Assembly: GCA_947044405.1 (NCBI GenBank)
Contig: CAMRHE010000206.1
Coordinates: forward strand, 2,542,001 to 2,606,000
Direction: 5' to 3'
DNA: 64,000 nucleotides
Source of the DNA: Leptodactylus fallax
Lineage: Eukaryota; Chordata; Amphibia; Anura; Leptodactylidae
The notes below the pieces were generated by a model. The model did not search any database. It was not told the DNA's origin and worked only from the letters and a program-made list of their open reading frames with translations. Every line of letters begins with the position of its first letter. Positions within the stretch are counted from its first letter, which is position 1. The translations under genes and the position numbers were made by a program. Below, one piece after another: positions 48,901-56,677 of this stretch.

Positions 48901-49030
48901 TATGCCCGGGCAGTTCTCACCATTGAAGTCCCCAGTGTCGGCCACGACCACTGTGTGGGTCTTGAGCTGTTCCAGCGCTGATTCCTCCATCCTCTGCTTC
49001 TTCACTGTGCAGTTGGACATCACAGAGGCT
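30950..49030 (-). CDS. TALDO1: TALDO1, transaldolase, complete gene
   Basis: Transaldolase moves a dihydroxyacetone unit between sugar phosphates in the non-oxidative pentose phosphate pathway of the cytosol. Eight coding exons (49020-48921, 40394-40271, 38949-38842, 37165-37034, 36952-36777, 34496-34299, 32626-32481, 31135-31118) join with all phases consistent: 1002 bases, 333 residues (337 in human). Seen in order are [22 protein letters not shown] (Asp42 region), [10 protein letters not shown] (Glu106-equivalent region), [11 protein letters not shown] with the Schiff-base lysine at residue 143, [24 protein letters not shown] and [10 protein letters not shown]. It is a single-domain alpha/beta barrel with no signal peptide. 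The C-terminus ends MLKARLKK, shorter than the mammalian ending. The start is the first ATG after the promoter and gives the family N-terminus. Intron 1 is about 8.5 kb. Confidence 0.97.
30967..30972 (-). promoter_or_regulatory. TALDO1 polyadenylation signal ATTAAA
   Basis: The + strand TTTAAT reads ATTAAA on the - strand, about 145 bases past the TALDO1 stop. No AATAAA closer to the stop was seen, so this common variant is the best candidate. Confidence 0.5.
31118..31135 (-). CDS. TALDO1: TALDO1 coding exon 8 (last five residues and stop)
   Basis: A strong acceptor (TTCTTCTGTCCACAG) is followed in phase 0 by the codons for ARLKK and TAA (31118-31120). The mammalian last exon encodes a longer, different ending (…RMFNAENGK), so this is a diverged tail. 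I accept it because the acceptor, the phase and the nearby polyadenylation signal agree. The 3' UTR continues to about 30950. Confidence 0.72.
   Translation of the reverse strand, partial: ARLKK
32481..32626 (-). CDS. TALDO1: TALDO1 coding exon 7
   Basis: Acceptor CTTTATCACACAG and donor TTAAAG|GTAAAT. Encodes [17 protein letters not shown] and [19 protein letters not shown], ending IKLEKMLK in phase 0. Confidence 0.96.
34299..34496 (-). CDS. TALDO1: TALDO1 coding exon 6
   Basis: Acceptor TCTCTTTTCCATAG and donor AGAAG|GTAAAGT. Encodes [27 protein letters not shown] and [11 protein letters not shown], ending at SAKE. Confidence 0.97.
34630..34955. repeat. MITE copy in TALDO1 intron 5
   Basis: The left end AGGAGTGTCACTAGAACC, followed by CAGCATATCCATC and TAGGTTAGGGTCACC, matches the repeat at 14690. 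The right end CTGGTGAGACTCCCTTTA is its inverted partner. Confidence 0.6.
35560..35890. repeat. palindromic MITE in TALDO1 intron 5
   Basis: The arms are inverted copies. AGTGGATAAAAATCAGCCC, CATGGTCATGTGAT and GTGCACAGCTCGTTAC on the left are answered by GTAACGAGCCGTGCAC, ATCACATGACCATGG and GGTTTTTATCCACT on the right. Confidence 0.75.
36416..36438. repeat. poly(A) tract in TALDO1 intron 5
   Basis: An uninterrupted A run of more than 20 bases. Confidence 0.9.
36777..36952 (-). CDS. TALDO1: TALDO1 coding exon 5
   Basis: Acceptor TTTGACAG and donor CCCAG|GTATAAG. Encodes [18 protein letters not shown] through [13 protein letters not shown] to YEPSEDP, the core barrel strands of the enzyme. 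Confidence 0.97.
37034..37165 (-). CDS. TALDO1: TALDO1 coding exon 4 (Schiff-base lysine)
   Basis: Acceptor TTTCTTTCCATAG and donor GGAAA|GTAAGG. Encodes [15 protein letters not shown] through [12 protein letters not shown]. The lysine in [11 protein letters not shown] (residue 143, equivalent to human Lys142) forms the covalent intermediate. Confidence 0.97.
38842..38949 (-). CDS. TALDO1: TALDO1 coding exon 3
   Basis: Acceptor CTTATTTTCAG and donor GCCAG|GTGTGT. Encodes [18 protein letters not shown] through GRVSTEVDA, with the conserved glutamate that acts in catalysis in this family. Confidence 0.96.
40271..40394 (-). CDS. TALDO1: TALDO1 coding exon 2
   Basis: Acceptor TGCTCTCCCACAG and donor GGTGG|GTGAGT. 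Encodes [17 protein letters not shown] through YGKKLG, including the conserved aspartate and the TTNPS phosphate/substrate-site motif. Confidence 0.96.
43439..43878. mobile_element. TTAA-flanked palindromic MITE, family D
   Basis: Inverted ends AGGGAATCTGTCAGGGC and GACCTGACAGAGTCCCT, bounded by TTAA at 43435-43438 and 43879-43882. Internal mirror blocks are GGGACACTAAACC and GGTTTAGTGTCCC. Confidence 0.78.
47880..48681. repeat. 42-bp minisatellite (VNTR) in TALDO1 intron 1
   Basis: The core unit is 42 bp, built of CAAGCAGAGGCAGGCAGCAC, TGCAGGCACTGGGCACC and TATTA. About fourteen near-identical units (48076-48681) follow several longer, degenerate units that carry an extra ACACCAGTTGGGC-like block (47880-48075). 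Two variable sites define unit types: GCACTG versus GAACTG, and CCTATTA versus CCCCATA. Their order suggests a higher-order block of about six units. Because 42 is divisible by three, long frames of 216-280 codons stay open on both strands; these are by-products and not genes. Confidence 0.95.
48921..49020 (-). CDS. TALDO1: TALDO1 coding exon 1
   Basis: Starts at ATG (49018-49020) and encodes [19 protein letters not shown] through VVADTGDFN, with donor AATG|GTGAGAA. The KRQRMES-like basic N-terminus is typical of animal transaldolase. Confidence 0.95.
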
Positions 49031-49310
49031 TGACTGGGGCCGGTGGGGTGTATATATAGTTGAAACCAGCGAAGGGGCGCGAGGGGCTCAGCCAATGGGA
49101 GCGGAGGGATGAAGGAGGTTACAGCGTACACGATACACCACGGGAGAACGGGAGCGAGCGACAGGGCACCGCCCACCAATCACCGCACGCCAAGGGGAAC
49201 ACGTGCTCTGGGCCCGCCCCTCACCTTCTGAGACGTAAAGGGGGAGGGAGAGTGACAGCTGCGTGGACCAATGAGAGGACAGAAGGCTCAGTGACAAGAC
49301 GTCTGCGGTT
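49021..49310 (-). promoter_or_regulatory. TALDO1 promoter region
   Basis: GC- and CpG-rich sequence directly upstream of the TALDO1 start. It holds CCAAT on the + strand (inverted relative to the gene) at 49092-49096, 49176-49180 and 49268-49272, an E-box CACGTG at 49200-49205 and a GC box CCCGCCCC at 49213-49220. A TATATATA run at 49051-49058 is only about 30 bases from the ATG, so either the 5' UTR is very short or this box is not used. The CpG-rich multi-CCAAT layout fits a housekeeping enzyme. Confidence 0.65.
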
Positions 49311-50372
49311 TCTTGTACAAATTCAAGCCGAAAAGCTAAAACGTGCACAAAATCTTAGAGGATTGTCATCAGAACTTCTAAAACTGTTTTAAATCAACTT
49401 CATCGTTTCCAGTTGCAAAAAAAAGGAGAAATTCTGAACCTGAATTCACAATGTGTTAGTGTCACAGTTTAGCTATGCCTAAGGCTGGATTCACACCAGC
49501 AGTTTTTGATGCAGTTTATTTTGTAGCCAACTATAGAATAGGAGAAGTATATACAAGTACATTTTCTTATTCACAGCTTTGTTTAGCTCAGGGAACATAA
49601 CCTGCATGTGTGAACCTAGCCTTAGGTTACTCCAACATGATACATTTAGGCCTCATGCACACGACCGAGTGTGCAGGCTGAGAGAGGTGCGATTTTTTAA
49701 TGGGAGGCTTTCGGATGATATCTAAATGCCTACCGTGCTACATTGATTCCAGTTCTGATCCGTTTTCACGGTGCTGAATAGGACATGCACCATAATCCTC
49801 AGAACGGAAGGAAGCATCGGAACCCGCTCGGTCGTGTAAATACGGACTGTGTGTTGACTGTGGCGGTACTGTCCTGTACTAGTTATATCACACAGTAGAG
49901 TACAATACAGCCACAGCGATTCTGACACACACAGCATAATAAATCAGTACAATGCTCTGAGCAAATCTCCCAACTCTCAAAGGACACAAAGAGGGACAAA
50001 ATGTGCAGCGCGCTATGCGTGGTGAACTTACGTATAGTAAGACCTACCTCCTGCCCTACCCACTTCCACTTTGGCTCTGCCCATGTTTCTTTGTACCCCT
50101 ACACAGTATAATGACCCAATACTGGTCTTGACACAGTATGCCCTTACATTATAATGTCCCCCTGAATATGCTCCCACATTATAATGCCCCCTCCAATTGC
50201 CCTCATAGTATAATGTTCTCTTCACAGTATAATGCCTCCCTCCGGTTGCCCTCACGGTATATATACTGTCCCCTTCTGGTACCACCACAGCATAATGGGA
50301 AAGTCTTACATTTTCCATCACACTGTATAGGGGGTTATGGAAGCAGACGAGTAGTGTGCAGCTGGATGAATT
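49311..50372. other. intergenic sequence upstream of TALDO1
   Basis: No gene seen. It holds fragments of TTCACAC-end repeats near 49484-49625 and a low-complexity region near 50090-50300 in which TATAATGCCC-like words repeat (ATTATAATG, CAGTATAATG, CACGGTATA). Confidence 0.5.
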
Positions 50373-50885
50373 CAATGGGGATTATTTATCATTTGCCCCT
50401 TTTTTGGCCATACTTTTCGCAGGTGTGCCTTTTTTTTGACTAGTTTTACTGTGGTGCTTATTTATGATGTCGGCACGCCTCCTTGTTAAAATGTTGTGCA
50501 CATAATAGTTGGTGTAGATGCGCCTTTGTAGGCCATGTACACTTTGCCCCTTTTTTGGTCAAAAAGGCACAAAAAAGGTGCAATTGCCCCTTTTTAATGC
50601 TTTCTAACCAGGCAGGCTCTTTTATGCTGCCTATGGACTGGAGGGCATTTGCACCTTTTTTGCCCCTTTTTAAAAAAAAGGCGCAAGTCATAAATACAGC
50701 AGGAAAAGAATCTCCATTTAGGTCATGCCCCCTTTTCTCACCAAAAAGCAAAAGTGTCGAGGGCAGCATAACATCTGGAAAAGAAGGCATTGAAAAATGA
50801 AGTGTAGGGCAGAAAAAGACCTCAAAGAAGGGCAATTTACACCAAAAATAGGTGAAAGTAGCTTAATAAATGTGCCCCAATGTGT
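50373..50885. repeat. MITE-like inverted repeat with TTTGCCCCTTTTT blocks
   Basis: The end ATGGGGATTATTTATCATTT is mirrored, with changes, by AATAAATGTGCCCCAAT. The interior carries TTTGCCCCTTTTTTGG and AAAAGGCACAAAAAAGG in both orientations. It directly abuts the DIRS element. Confidence 0.55.
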
Positions 50886-50913
50886 TCTCAAAGTGGATGT
50901 TGCTAAAATGGCC

Positions 50914-51345
50914 ATTCCCTTGCGTCCTACAGCAGCACAATATGAGGTATTCCTGCCCCTGTGTGCTGGTAGGACAAGCGGAACTTTTAATTAACATAAA
51001 ATATGCATGACTACGCTACCCTATAAGGCTGTGTTCACACTGAGTTTTTTGGCAGCGGATTTTGACGCAGAATCCGCCTGAAAAAACTCCTCCTATTCAT
51101 TTCAATGGGAGTCAGTAGCGTTTTTTTTCCTGTAGTGGCTTTTTTCCACTAGCGGGAAAAAAGCGCAACATGACCTATCTTGCCGCGGATGAATGGGCCT
51201 AATCAGGAGCGGGATGCCGCGACGGAATGCTGATGCACTGCAGCGGAATCCTGTCGTGGCAGACCGCAGCGAAAACTCCGGGGTCGGAACATTTTCCTCC
51301 GTGTGAACACACCCTAAGAGGGCAAAGGGACCTCTCCCCCTTGTG
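50914..51345 (+). repeat. DIRS left inverted terminal repeat (interrupted)
   Basis: From ATTCCCTTGCGTCCTACAGC through GGAACTTTTAATTAACATAA to CTACCCTATAAG, then a 288-bp MITE, then the rest (GAGGGCAAAGGGACC). It is the reverse complement of 56508-56660 with few differences. Confidence 0.9.
51027..51314. mobile_element. MITE inserted in the DIRS left terminal repeat (TAA target duplication)
   Basis: Ends GGCTGTGTTCACAC and GTGTGAACACACCC, with TAA on both sides (51024-51026 and 51315-51317). A TAA/TTA three-base duplication is the mark of PIF/Harbinger-type elements. The uninterrupted right terminal repeat shows what the empty site looked like. Confidence 0.75.
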
Positions 51346-51514
51346 TTTTTATCTGTCCTGTGTGGTGAGACAGGTGGAGGGAGGCCTTTTGTCCTCCCAT
51401 ATTTTGTTTTTCCCCTAGAGTTTGTTAACTTCCTTTGGGGAGTCGTCTTTACACCTCTCTTCTTTCTTACACTGGATGCTTCTGTCGAAAAGAAGGGGGG
51501 TTTTTATTTAGGCA

Positions 51515-51818
51515 GTTTTTTTGTGCTAACCAAGCTTTCAAACTTTGCTCTGAAAAGGTTGATTTCAGTAGTTCATGCAGCTATAGTTGCATGCTGCATG
51601 TTCAAAGACCTGTAATGCAGGCCACTTGTGCAGCCTTGAGGTAGAGCATTGCCATTTCACTTACCTTTTTTTGTGCCTAGCCAAGCTTGCAACCTTTGCT
51701 TTGAAAGGTTGATTTCAGTAGTACATGCAGCGGTAGTTGCATGCTGCATGTTTAAAGTCCTGTAGTGCAGGCCACTTGTGCGGCCTAGATGTGGAGCATT
51801 ACCGTTTTACTTACCTTA
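51515..51818 (+). repeat. tandem duplication of about 150 bp inside the DIRS 5' region
   Basis: Two adjacent copies share AAGGTTGATTTCAGTAGT, CATGCAG, TAGTTGCATGCTGCATGTT and GCAGGCCACTTGTGC. The first copy runs to about 51668 and the second starts near 51673. Confidence 0.85.
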
Positions 51819-52082
51819 CAAGCTCCGCGGCCGCCAGAAGTGACATCGGTCACTTTGTTCCTCCGGAACCTTTGTTTGTGTTCCGGTTTAACGGGGACTG
51901 AATTCTCGGCCGGACTTTTTGCGGCTTAGTTTTTCCTCCTTTTTTGAAAGTTTATATTTGCTGAGCCTCTTTTCTGGCATCGGTCTGTATATTTTTAGCT
52001 TAATTCTCTGTACAAGGAATTAAGCGTTGCAAAATTTGCGGGGGGGGAGGGTTTTTTTGTGTGCACTACTTGCTCATTCCTC

Positions 52083-53171
52083 CTCCCCTCCTATAGAAGC
52101 CTTTATCTCAGTGCAGGAGATGGCTTGTCTCTTAGTGAGGAAGGCCTCAGTACTCCACTTGGATTACTGTTCTTGCTGTTGCACTTCTGGGCAGCACGGT
52201 GGCTCAGTGGTTAGCACTGCAGCCTTGCAGTACTAGAGTCCTGGGTTAAAATCCTGCAAGGAGTTTTAAAAAAAAAAAAAAAAAAGGATCTAGTTTGTAT
52301 GCATTGTGAAGCTATTGAAGATTTCCAGGTGATTGACAAAACGCTTTCATCTGATGATACCATGGAAGATTCTAGCAGACCTCTCTTTCCTCCTGAGAAG
52401 ATAAATAGGTTGTTGAAGTCCATTCAGTCAAGGGACTGTGATGTTGACGGGAAGCCTCCTGTTCCACCTTTAAGCCTAGGGCCTTCCAAGTGGACGAGTC
52501 ACTAGAGAAACTCATGCTGGAAACATCCTGAAAGAGCTCCCATATATTCCAGAAGATTTAGAACCTTCTAAATCACCTAAAGTGGACACGGCAGTGGCCA
52601 AGTTGTCCCAGTGGATGATGGTTCTAACCTCCAGGACCCCATGGATAGATGCATAGAGAGTACCTTTAGGAAGGTTTATTCTCTGGCCTCCGGTCAGACT
52701 TCCATGGCTATTACCTCTAATGAAGTCTCAAGCAAATTACCAAAGTCGTCTCCAGAGACGATCGCCTAGCTTTTTTAGTTCGGTTTCCTTGTCAGCAGAT
52801 TATTTAGCCGAAGCCTCCCAACATCATTTAAGGCTGGCGGCCAAATCTTTGGCCCTTTCTACGGCAACTAGAAGGCCACTATGGTTAAAACCCTGGAGAG
52901 CGGATAATGCCTCCAAGTTCAACCTTTGTTCTCTACCCTTTGAGCCAGGTAAACTTTTGGCAGAGGCCTGGATGAGATTATGGAAGACCTTGCCGTTAAA
53001 AAGGGTAAGACTCTGCCTCAGGCCTTTACAGGCAGGTCAAGACCTTCCGGCCGGGGTAGAGGTTATCAGCCTCAACTTATACCTCAGTTCCAGAGGCGTC
53101 CTAGATATCAGCCTAGGCGTTCTGGACGAAGGTTCCCCAAGGATGAGGACAAAAAGAAGCCTAGCTTTTGA
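52083..53171 (+). pseudogene. DIRS ORF1 (gag-like), broken
   Basis: Successive short frames suggest one former ORF. There is a cysteine-rich start region, then VCMHCEAIEDFQ, an acidic part (SSDDTMEDSSRPLFPPEKI), and finally a basic glycine/arginine-rich C-terminus (GRSRPSGRGRGYQPQ, RRPRYQPRRSGRRF) ending at a stop at 53169-53171. A SINE head interrupts it at 52189-52286 and there are several frame changes after 52505. I infer a nucleic-acid-binding role from the RG-rich end. Confidence 0.65.
52189..52286 (+). mobile_element. SINE tRNA-like head with poly(A), inserted in DIRS ORF1
   Basis: Begins GGGCAGCACGGTGGCTCAGT with the A-box-like GGCTCAGTGGTTAGCAC and the B-box-like GGGTTAAAATCC, then stops after TGCAAGGAG and goes straight into a long A run. 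Only the polymerase III promoter part of the SINE type at 9100 and 29815 is present. Confidence 0.75.
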
Positions 53172-54006
53172 CATCGGCTGCCTTCTTCCTGTGGCTGAGA
53201 CTCCTGTCGGAGGTCGGCTTTCTCACTTTTACACTATCTGGCAGGAAAAAATTTAAGACCCTTGGGTCTTGCAGATTGTTCAGTGAGGTTATGCGATCGA
53301 GTTTCTTCAGCCGCCTCAGGATCGATTAGTCATAACCCGCTCCCTTCCTGCAGCTCAGTAGGATATATTGGAGTGCTCCATTCACCATTACATCTGCAAG
53401 GGGGCTTTGGAAGAGGTCCCCTCCTTGGAAGAAGGATTCGGTGTCTACTACTTTCTGGTGCCAAAACCATCAGACGGCTGGAGAATGATTATAGACTTAA
53501 GATATCTGAATCGCTTCATAAAGAAAAAACATTTTTGTATGGAGACCGTAAAATCCGTTACATCCTTTCTTCAACAGGGCGAAGTATTTCATCACCTTAG
53601 ATCTAAAAGGATGCCTATCTGCATGTCCCAATATATCCTCCGCACAGAAAGCATCTTCAGTTCGCAGCCCTGTCCTTTGGCATCACTTCAGCTCCTCATA
53701 CCTTCCCCAAAGTTGTGCCTCCTATAGCCGCCTCTCTCAGGCTTCAGGGTCTTTTTGTAGTGCCATACCTGTACGACTGGCTAATAAAAGCCCAGTCAGA
53801 ATCTGTTCTGCTCCAGCAGTTACTGAGAGCCGTGTCCCTTCTCCAGAGCTTGGGTTGGCTAATAAATTGGGAGAAGTCAGAAGTAGTTCCCTCTACCCGC
53901 AGGAAGTTCCTGGGGTATCTGTTGGACTCAGACCGCATGGAGATTTCCTTAACACCTGCAAGGAAGGAAAGATTGATCAAAGCGGTCCAGTTTCTCTTCA
54001 GGACAC

Positions 54007-54325
54007 CTGATACCTGCCTCACCCCTGGTGGACCTATAATTAACTACACACTTGAAAAAGGGGTACTAAAGACCCCGAAACGCGTCGTGTATATCTTCTG
54101 AAATAAAAGATTTTGCCCTAACTTCACTGGTCCTGCGCAGTCCCTGTTATGCTGGTCCTTGGTTCTATACTCTGTTTACACCTTTCCTGTTTTGGTTCCT
54201 TACACCTCTTGTTGTAATTTTACCCCTAAAAAGGTGAGGAGCCATTTTGTACTATTTGGATCATTGTGTCTGTTTAACGATACTACACTATGTATTGCTC
54301 AGTGTCTCTACCTTTGTCGTTTACA
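54007..54325 (+). mobile_element. Penelope-like (or similar) retroposed fragment with hammerhead-like motif
   Basis: A 319-base insertion flanked by a perfect 14-bp direct repeat TCTCTTCAGGACAC (53993-54006 and 54326-54339). It has no poly(A) tail. Near its 5' end is a GGGG...CCCCGAAACGCGTC fold, a motif widespread in amphibian repeats and, in Penelope-like elements, known as a minimal hammerhead ribozyme. The rest is pyrimidine-rich and non-coding. The assignment to Penelope-like elements is inferred from the motif and the duplication length. Confidence 0.6.
54048..54090 (+). ncRNA. decayed minimal hammerhead-ribozyme-like motif
   Basis: Stem I ACAC (54048-54051) pairs with GTGT (54087-54090). 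Stem II GGGG (54060-54063) pairs with CCCC (54073-54076). GAAA (54077-54080) follows stem II, then the self-complementary CGCG and a GTC cleavage-site triplet. The CUGANGA core is TTGAAAA here, with changes at the C and the second G, so self-cleavage is unlikely in this copy. A tiny palindromic stem III suggests the dimeric form of the ribozyme. Confidence 0.5.
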
Positions 54326-55359
54326 TCTCTTCAGGACACGTCTGGTATCCATCAGAACATCCATGAGAGTCTTAGGTCTGATGTCATCCCTTGGGCTTTA
54401 TGGCATTTGAGTCCTCTCCAGATGGAAGTACTAAAAGCCTGGAACCGTACTCCTTTCCGTCTCGACAAGAAGATCAAGCTATCTTCCAGTACCTGTCTTT
54501 CCCTCAGATGGTGGATATACCTGAAAGACGGAATGTCCATGGTCCAACTTCATTGGACCCTGTTCACTACCGATGCATCCCTCTCGGGATGGGGAGCCCA
54601 CCTGTATGAGAAGACCGTACAAGGAGTCTGGAGCAGTCTAGAAGAAAAGACATCTTCCAATTGGAAGGAGCTCAGAGCCGTGTACCTGGCACTACTTCAT
54701 TTTTCTCCTCTCCTCGGAGGGAGAGCGGTCAAGGTTCGGTCAGACAGCATGACGACCATAATGTACCTGAACAGACAGGGAAGCACCAGATCATTGTCTC
54801 TTCTCAGAGAGACCGATCTGATTTTTACCTGGGCAGAAAAAAATCTGACCCCCGAGTTCACATCAAAGGTTCCCTGAACATAGTAGTAGATCAGTTGAGT
54901 CGGGGTCTTGTCCTATCAGGAGAATGGTCTCTCAATCCAGATGTATTCCATCAGATTACCCTGAAGTGGGATCTCCCAGAAGTAGACCTCATGGCGACCA
55001 GACTCAAAGCCAAGGTAGAGATGTTCTGCTCACTGTATCAGGAGGACTATCCCTTGGCAGTGGATGCCCTGTCCATCCCTTGGAGGTTCAGGCTGGCATA
55101 CATCTTCCCTCCACTTTCCATGATACCAAAGGTATTGATGAAAGTCAGACAGGACCAAGTCTCTGTGATAGCCATCATACTATTCTGGCCAAAAAGGACT
55201 CGGTTTGCCCAGCTCATGTACATGAGTCGAGGGACATATTGGAGGCTTCCCCTCACCCAGAACCTGGTTTCCCAAGGAACTCAGAAGCACCAGAATCTGA
55301 GGAGATTCAACCTGACAGCCTGGAAGTTGACCAGTCCCTACGGAGATTTAGTGGACTGT

Positions 55360-56490
55360 CAGAAGCCGTCTTGAAGACTCTTTCCTTTGCCAGAGCAGAG
55401 TCTACCAAGAAAAGCTACCATAGGATAGGTAACATCTTCAAGCAGTGGTGCTCCAGAAGAGGAGCTGATAGTTCAAACCCTGCTACAGCAGAAATTAGGA
55501 TTTTATTCAAAGCGGCTTGGATTCAGGCCTTTCTCCTGCTACACTGAGGGTACAGGTTTCAGCCTTATCTACATGTTTAGGCAGATAATTGTCCCAGGAT
55601 TCCCTTATTGTTGGGTTCCTTAAGGGTGCTACCAGACTTAGACCGGTGGTCTCAGCTCCAGTTCCCCAGTGGGATCTCTCGACTGCTCTTTCAGGTCTTT
55701 GTGGTCCTCCTTTTGAACCTTTGGAGGATGTAGATCTTAAATTTCTTGCCCTTAAAACCTCCTTTCTATTAGCCATCACTTCAGCCAAAAGGGTGAGTAT
55801 GCTCCTGGCTTTTTCTTCCAAGGAACCTTACATATCATCTTTTGCAGATAGGGTCCAACTTAGGTTTCTTCTTGGGTTTAACCCTAAGGTGCCTTCCCGT
55901 GCCAATATTAACCAATTAGTCTCTTTACCCGTGTTTTTTCCAGCCCCTTCCTCTGAAGAGGAGAAAAAACTTCACACACTAGTTGTTGTGAGATGTCTCC
56001 AGATTTACCTCTTACGTACACGTTCCTTTAGGAGAACCGAGATTCTCCTTGTCAACATGTATGGTAGAGACAAAGTTCTCAGGGCTTCCAAGCCTACCTT
56101 GTCTAGGTGGATCAAGGAGGCAATCAAAGTCTCTTTTTTTTGCTCAGGGGTTATCTCCACCCGAATTTTGTACAGCCCATTCAACCTTAGCTGTATCAAC
56201 CTCTTGGGCTGAGAACCGGACCTTACCGCTGGATCAGATCTTTGCTTTGTTTCTTGGTCGTCTTACCTAACCCTTATAAAACATTATTGACTAGATGTTC
56301 GGAGTTCTATGGCGACTGCCTTTGGACAGTCGGTCCTAGGTGTTGTAGAGCAGGGAAACCCTCCCTAAGGGAATTACTTGCTATAGCCCCATATTGTGCT
56401 GCTGTAGGACGTAAGGGAATCGTTGATTATGATGTTAATCTGTTTTCCCTTAGTCCTAACAGCAGCAAAAGCTTCCCTTCCTAAACTTAG
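55360..56490 (+). pseudogene. DIRS tyrosine recombinase, broken
   Basis: The N-terminal SAM-like part reads LKTLSFARAESTKKSYHRI and WCSRRGADSSNP. A frame change near 55530-55560 leads to the catalytic part (LKTSFLLAITSAKRVSML, with the first conserved arginine). A second frame change near 56130 leads to QGLSPPEFCTAHSTLAVSTSWAENR. In active DIRS recombinases the box is HxxR (AHSTRA); here the arginine has become leucine. The tyrosine region is not clear. The enzyme would insert circular DNA copies of the element. Confidence 0.85.
56388..56467 (+). repeat. DIRS internal complementary region
   Basis: The left half (CATATTGTGCTGCTGTAGGAC and GTAAGGGAAT) is the complement of the outer end of the left terminal repeat. 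The right half (GATTATGATGTTAATCTG and TTTTCCCTTAGTCCTAAC) is the complement of the outer end of the right one. Such a region is thought to template rebuilding of full termini through a circle junction. Confidence 0.9.
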
Positions 56491-56507
56491 AAATTTTTAC
56501 TTTATAA

Positions 56508-56677
56508 CTTACACAAAGGGGGAGGTCCCTTTGACCTCTTATAGGGTAGCGTAGTCATGCATATTTTATGTTAATTAAAAGTTCCGCCTGTCCTACCAGC
56601 ACACAGGGGCAGGAATACCCCATATTGTGCTGCTGTTAGGACTAAGGGAAAACAGATTAACATCATAATCAACGATT
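56508..56677 (+). repeat. DIRS right inverted terminal repeat
   Basis: Reverse complement of the left terminus from ACAAAGGGGGAGGTCCC to GCACAATATG, then a right-specific extension (CAGATTAACATCATAATCAA) that is matched by the internal complementary region. It is uninterrupted. Confidence 0.9.

Larger units (their letters stand above)
40395..48920 (-). other. TALDO1 intron 1
   Basis: About 8.5 kb between coding exons 1 and 2. It contains a TTAA MITE (43439-43878) followed by a SINE-tail fragment near 43935-43985 (GGCGCTGCAGAATATAATGG), a poly(T) tract near 45092-45112 and the 42-bp minisatellite ending about 240 bases from exon 1. I see no other gene in it. Confidence 0.75.
53200..55374 (+). 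pseudogene. DIRS reverse transcriptase - RNase H region, broken
   Basis: Reverse transcriptase blocks are GFGVYYFLVPKPSDGWRMI, IDLRYLNRFI and, after a frame change near 53610, a second block up to 53730. Then come YLYDWLIKAQSES and FLGYLLDSDRM. The catalytic YxDD box reads YLYD, so one metal-binding aspartate is lost. A Penelope-like insertion (54007-54325) interrupts the thumb region. RNase H follows with TTDASLSGWGAHL, NWKELRAVYLAL and VRSDSMTTIMYLNRQG. After it comes the domain usual for DIRS elements (WDLPEVDLMATRLKAK, VDALSIPWRF, YIFPPLSMIPKVL). The element is not competent as it stands. Confidence 0.88.
50914..56677 (+). mobile_element. DIRS1-like tyrosine-recombinase retrotransposon, decayed, with nested insertions
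   Basis: Layout: inverted terminal repeat, ORF1 (gag-like), reverse transcriptase, RNase H, a conserved post-RNase H domain, tyrosine recombinase, internal complementary region, inverted terminal repeat. Inverted rather than direct termini, plus a complementary region joining the outer ends of both termini, is the diagnostic architecture of the DIRS1 group, which uses a recombinase instead of an integrase. All reading frames are broken. Three later insertions lie inside: a MITE (51027-51314), a SINE head (52189-52286) and a Penelope-like fragment (54007-54325). The outer limits are inferred from where the termini match the complementary region. Confidence 0.9.

Noticed and set aside
49060..49392. 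+ strand frame of 110 codons over the TALDO1 promoter
   Set aside because: GC-rich promoter sequence often keeps frames open. There is no recognisable protein, and the CCAAT and GC boxes explain the sequence better.
52189..52260. tRNA-like sequence with A- and B-box-like motifs
   Set aside because: It is the head of a SINE followed by a poly(A) run inside the DIRS element and does not fold as a complete tRNA gene.
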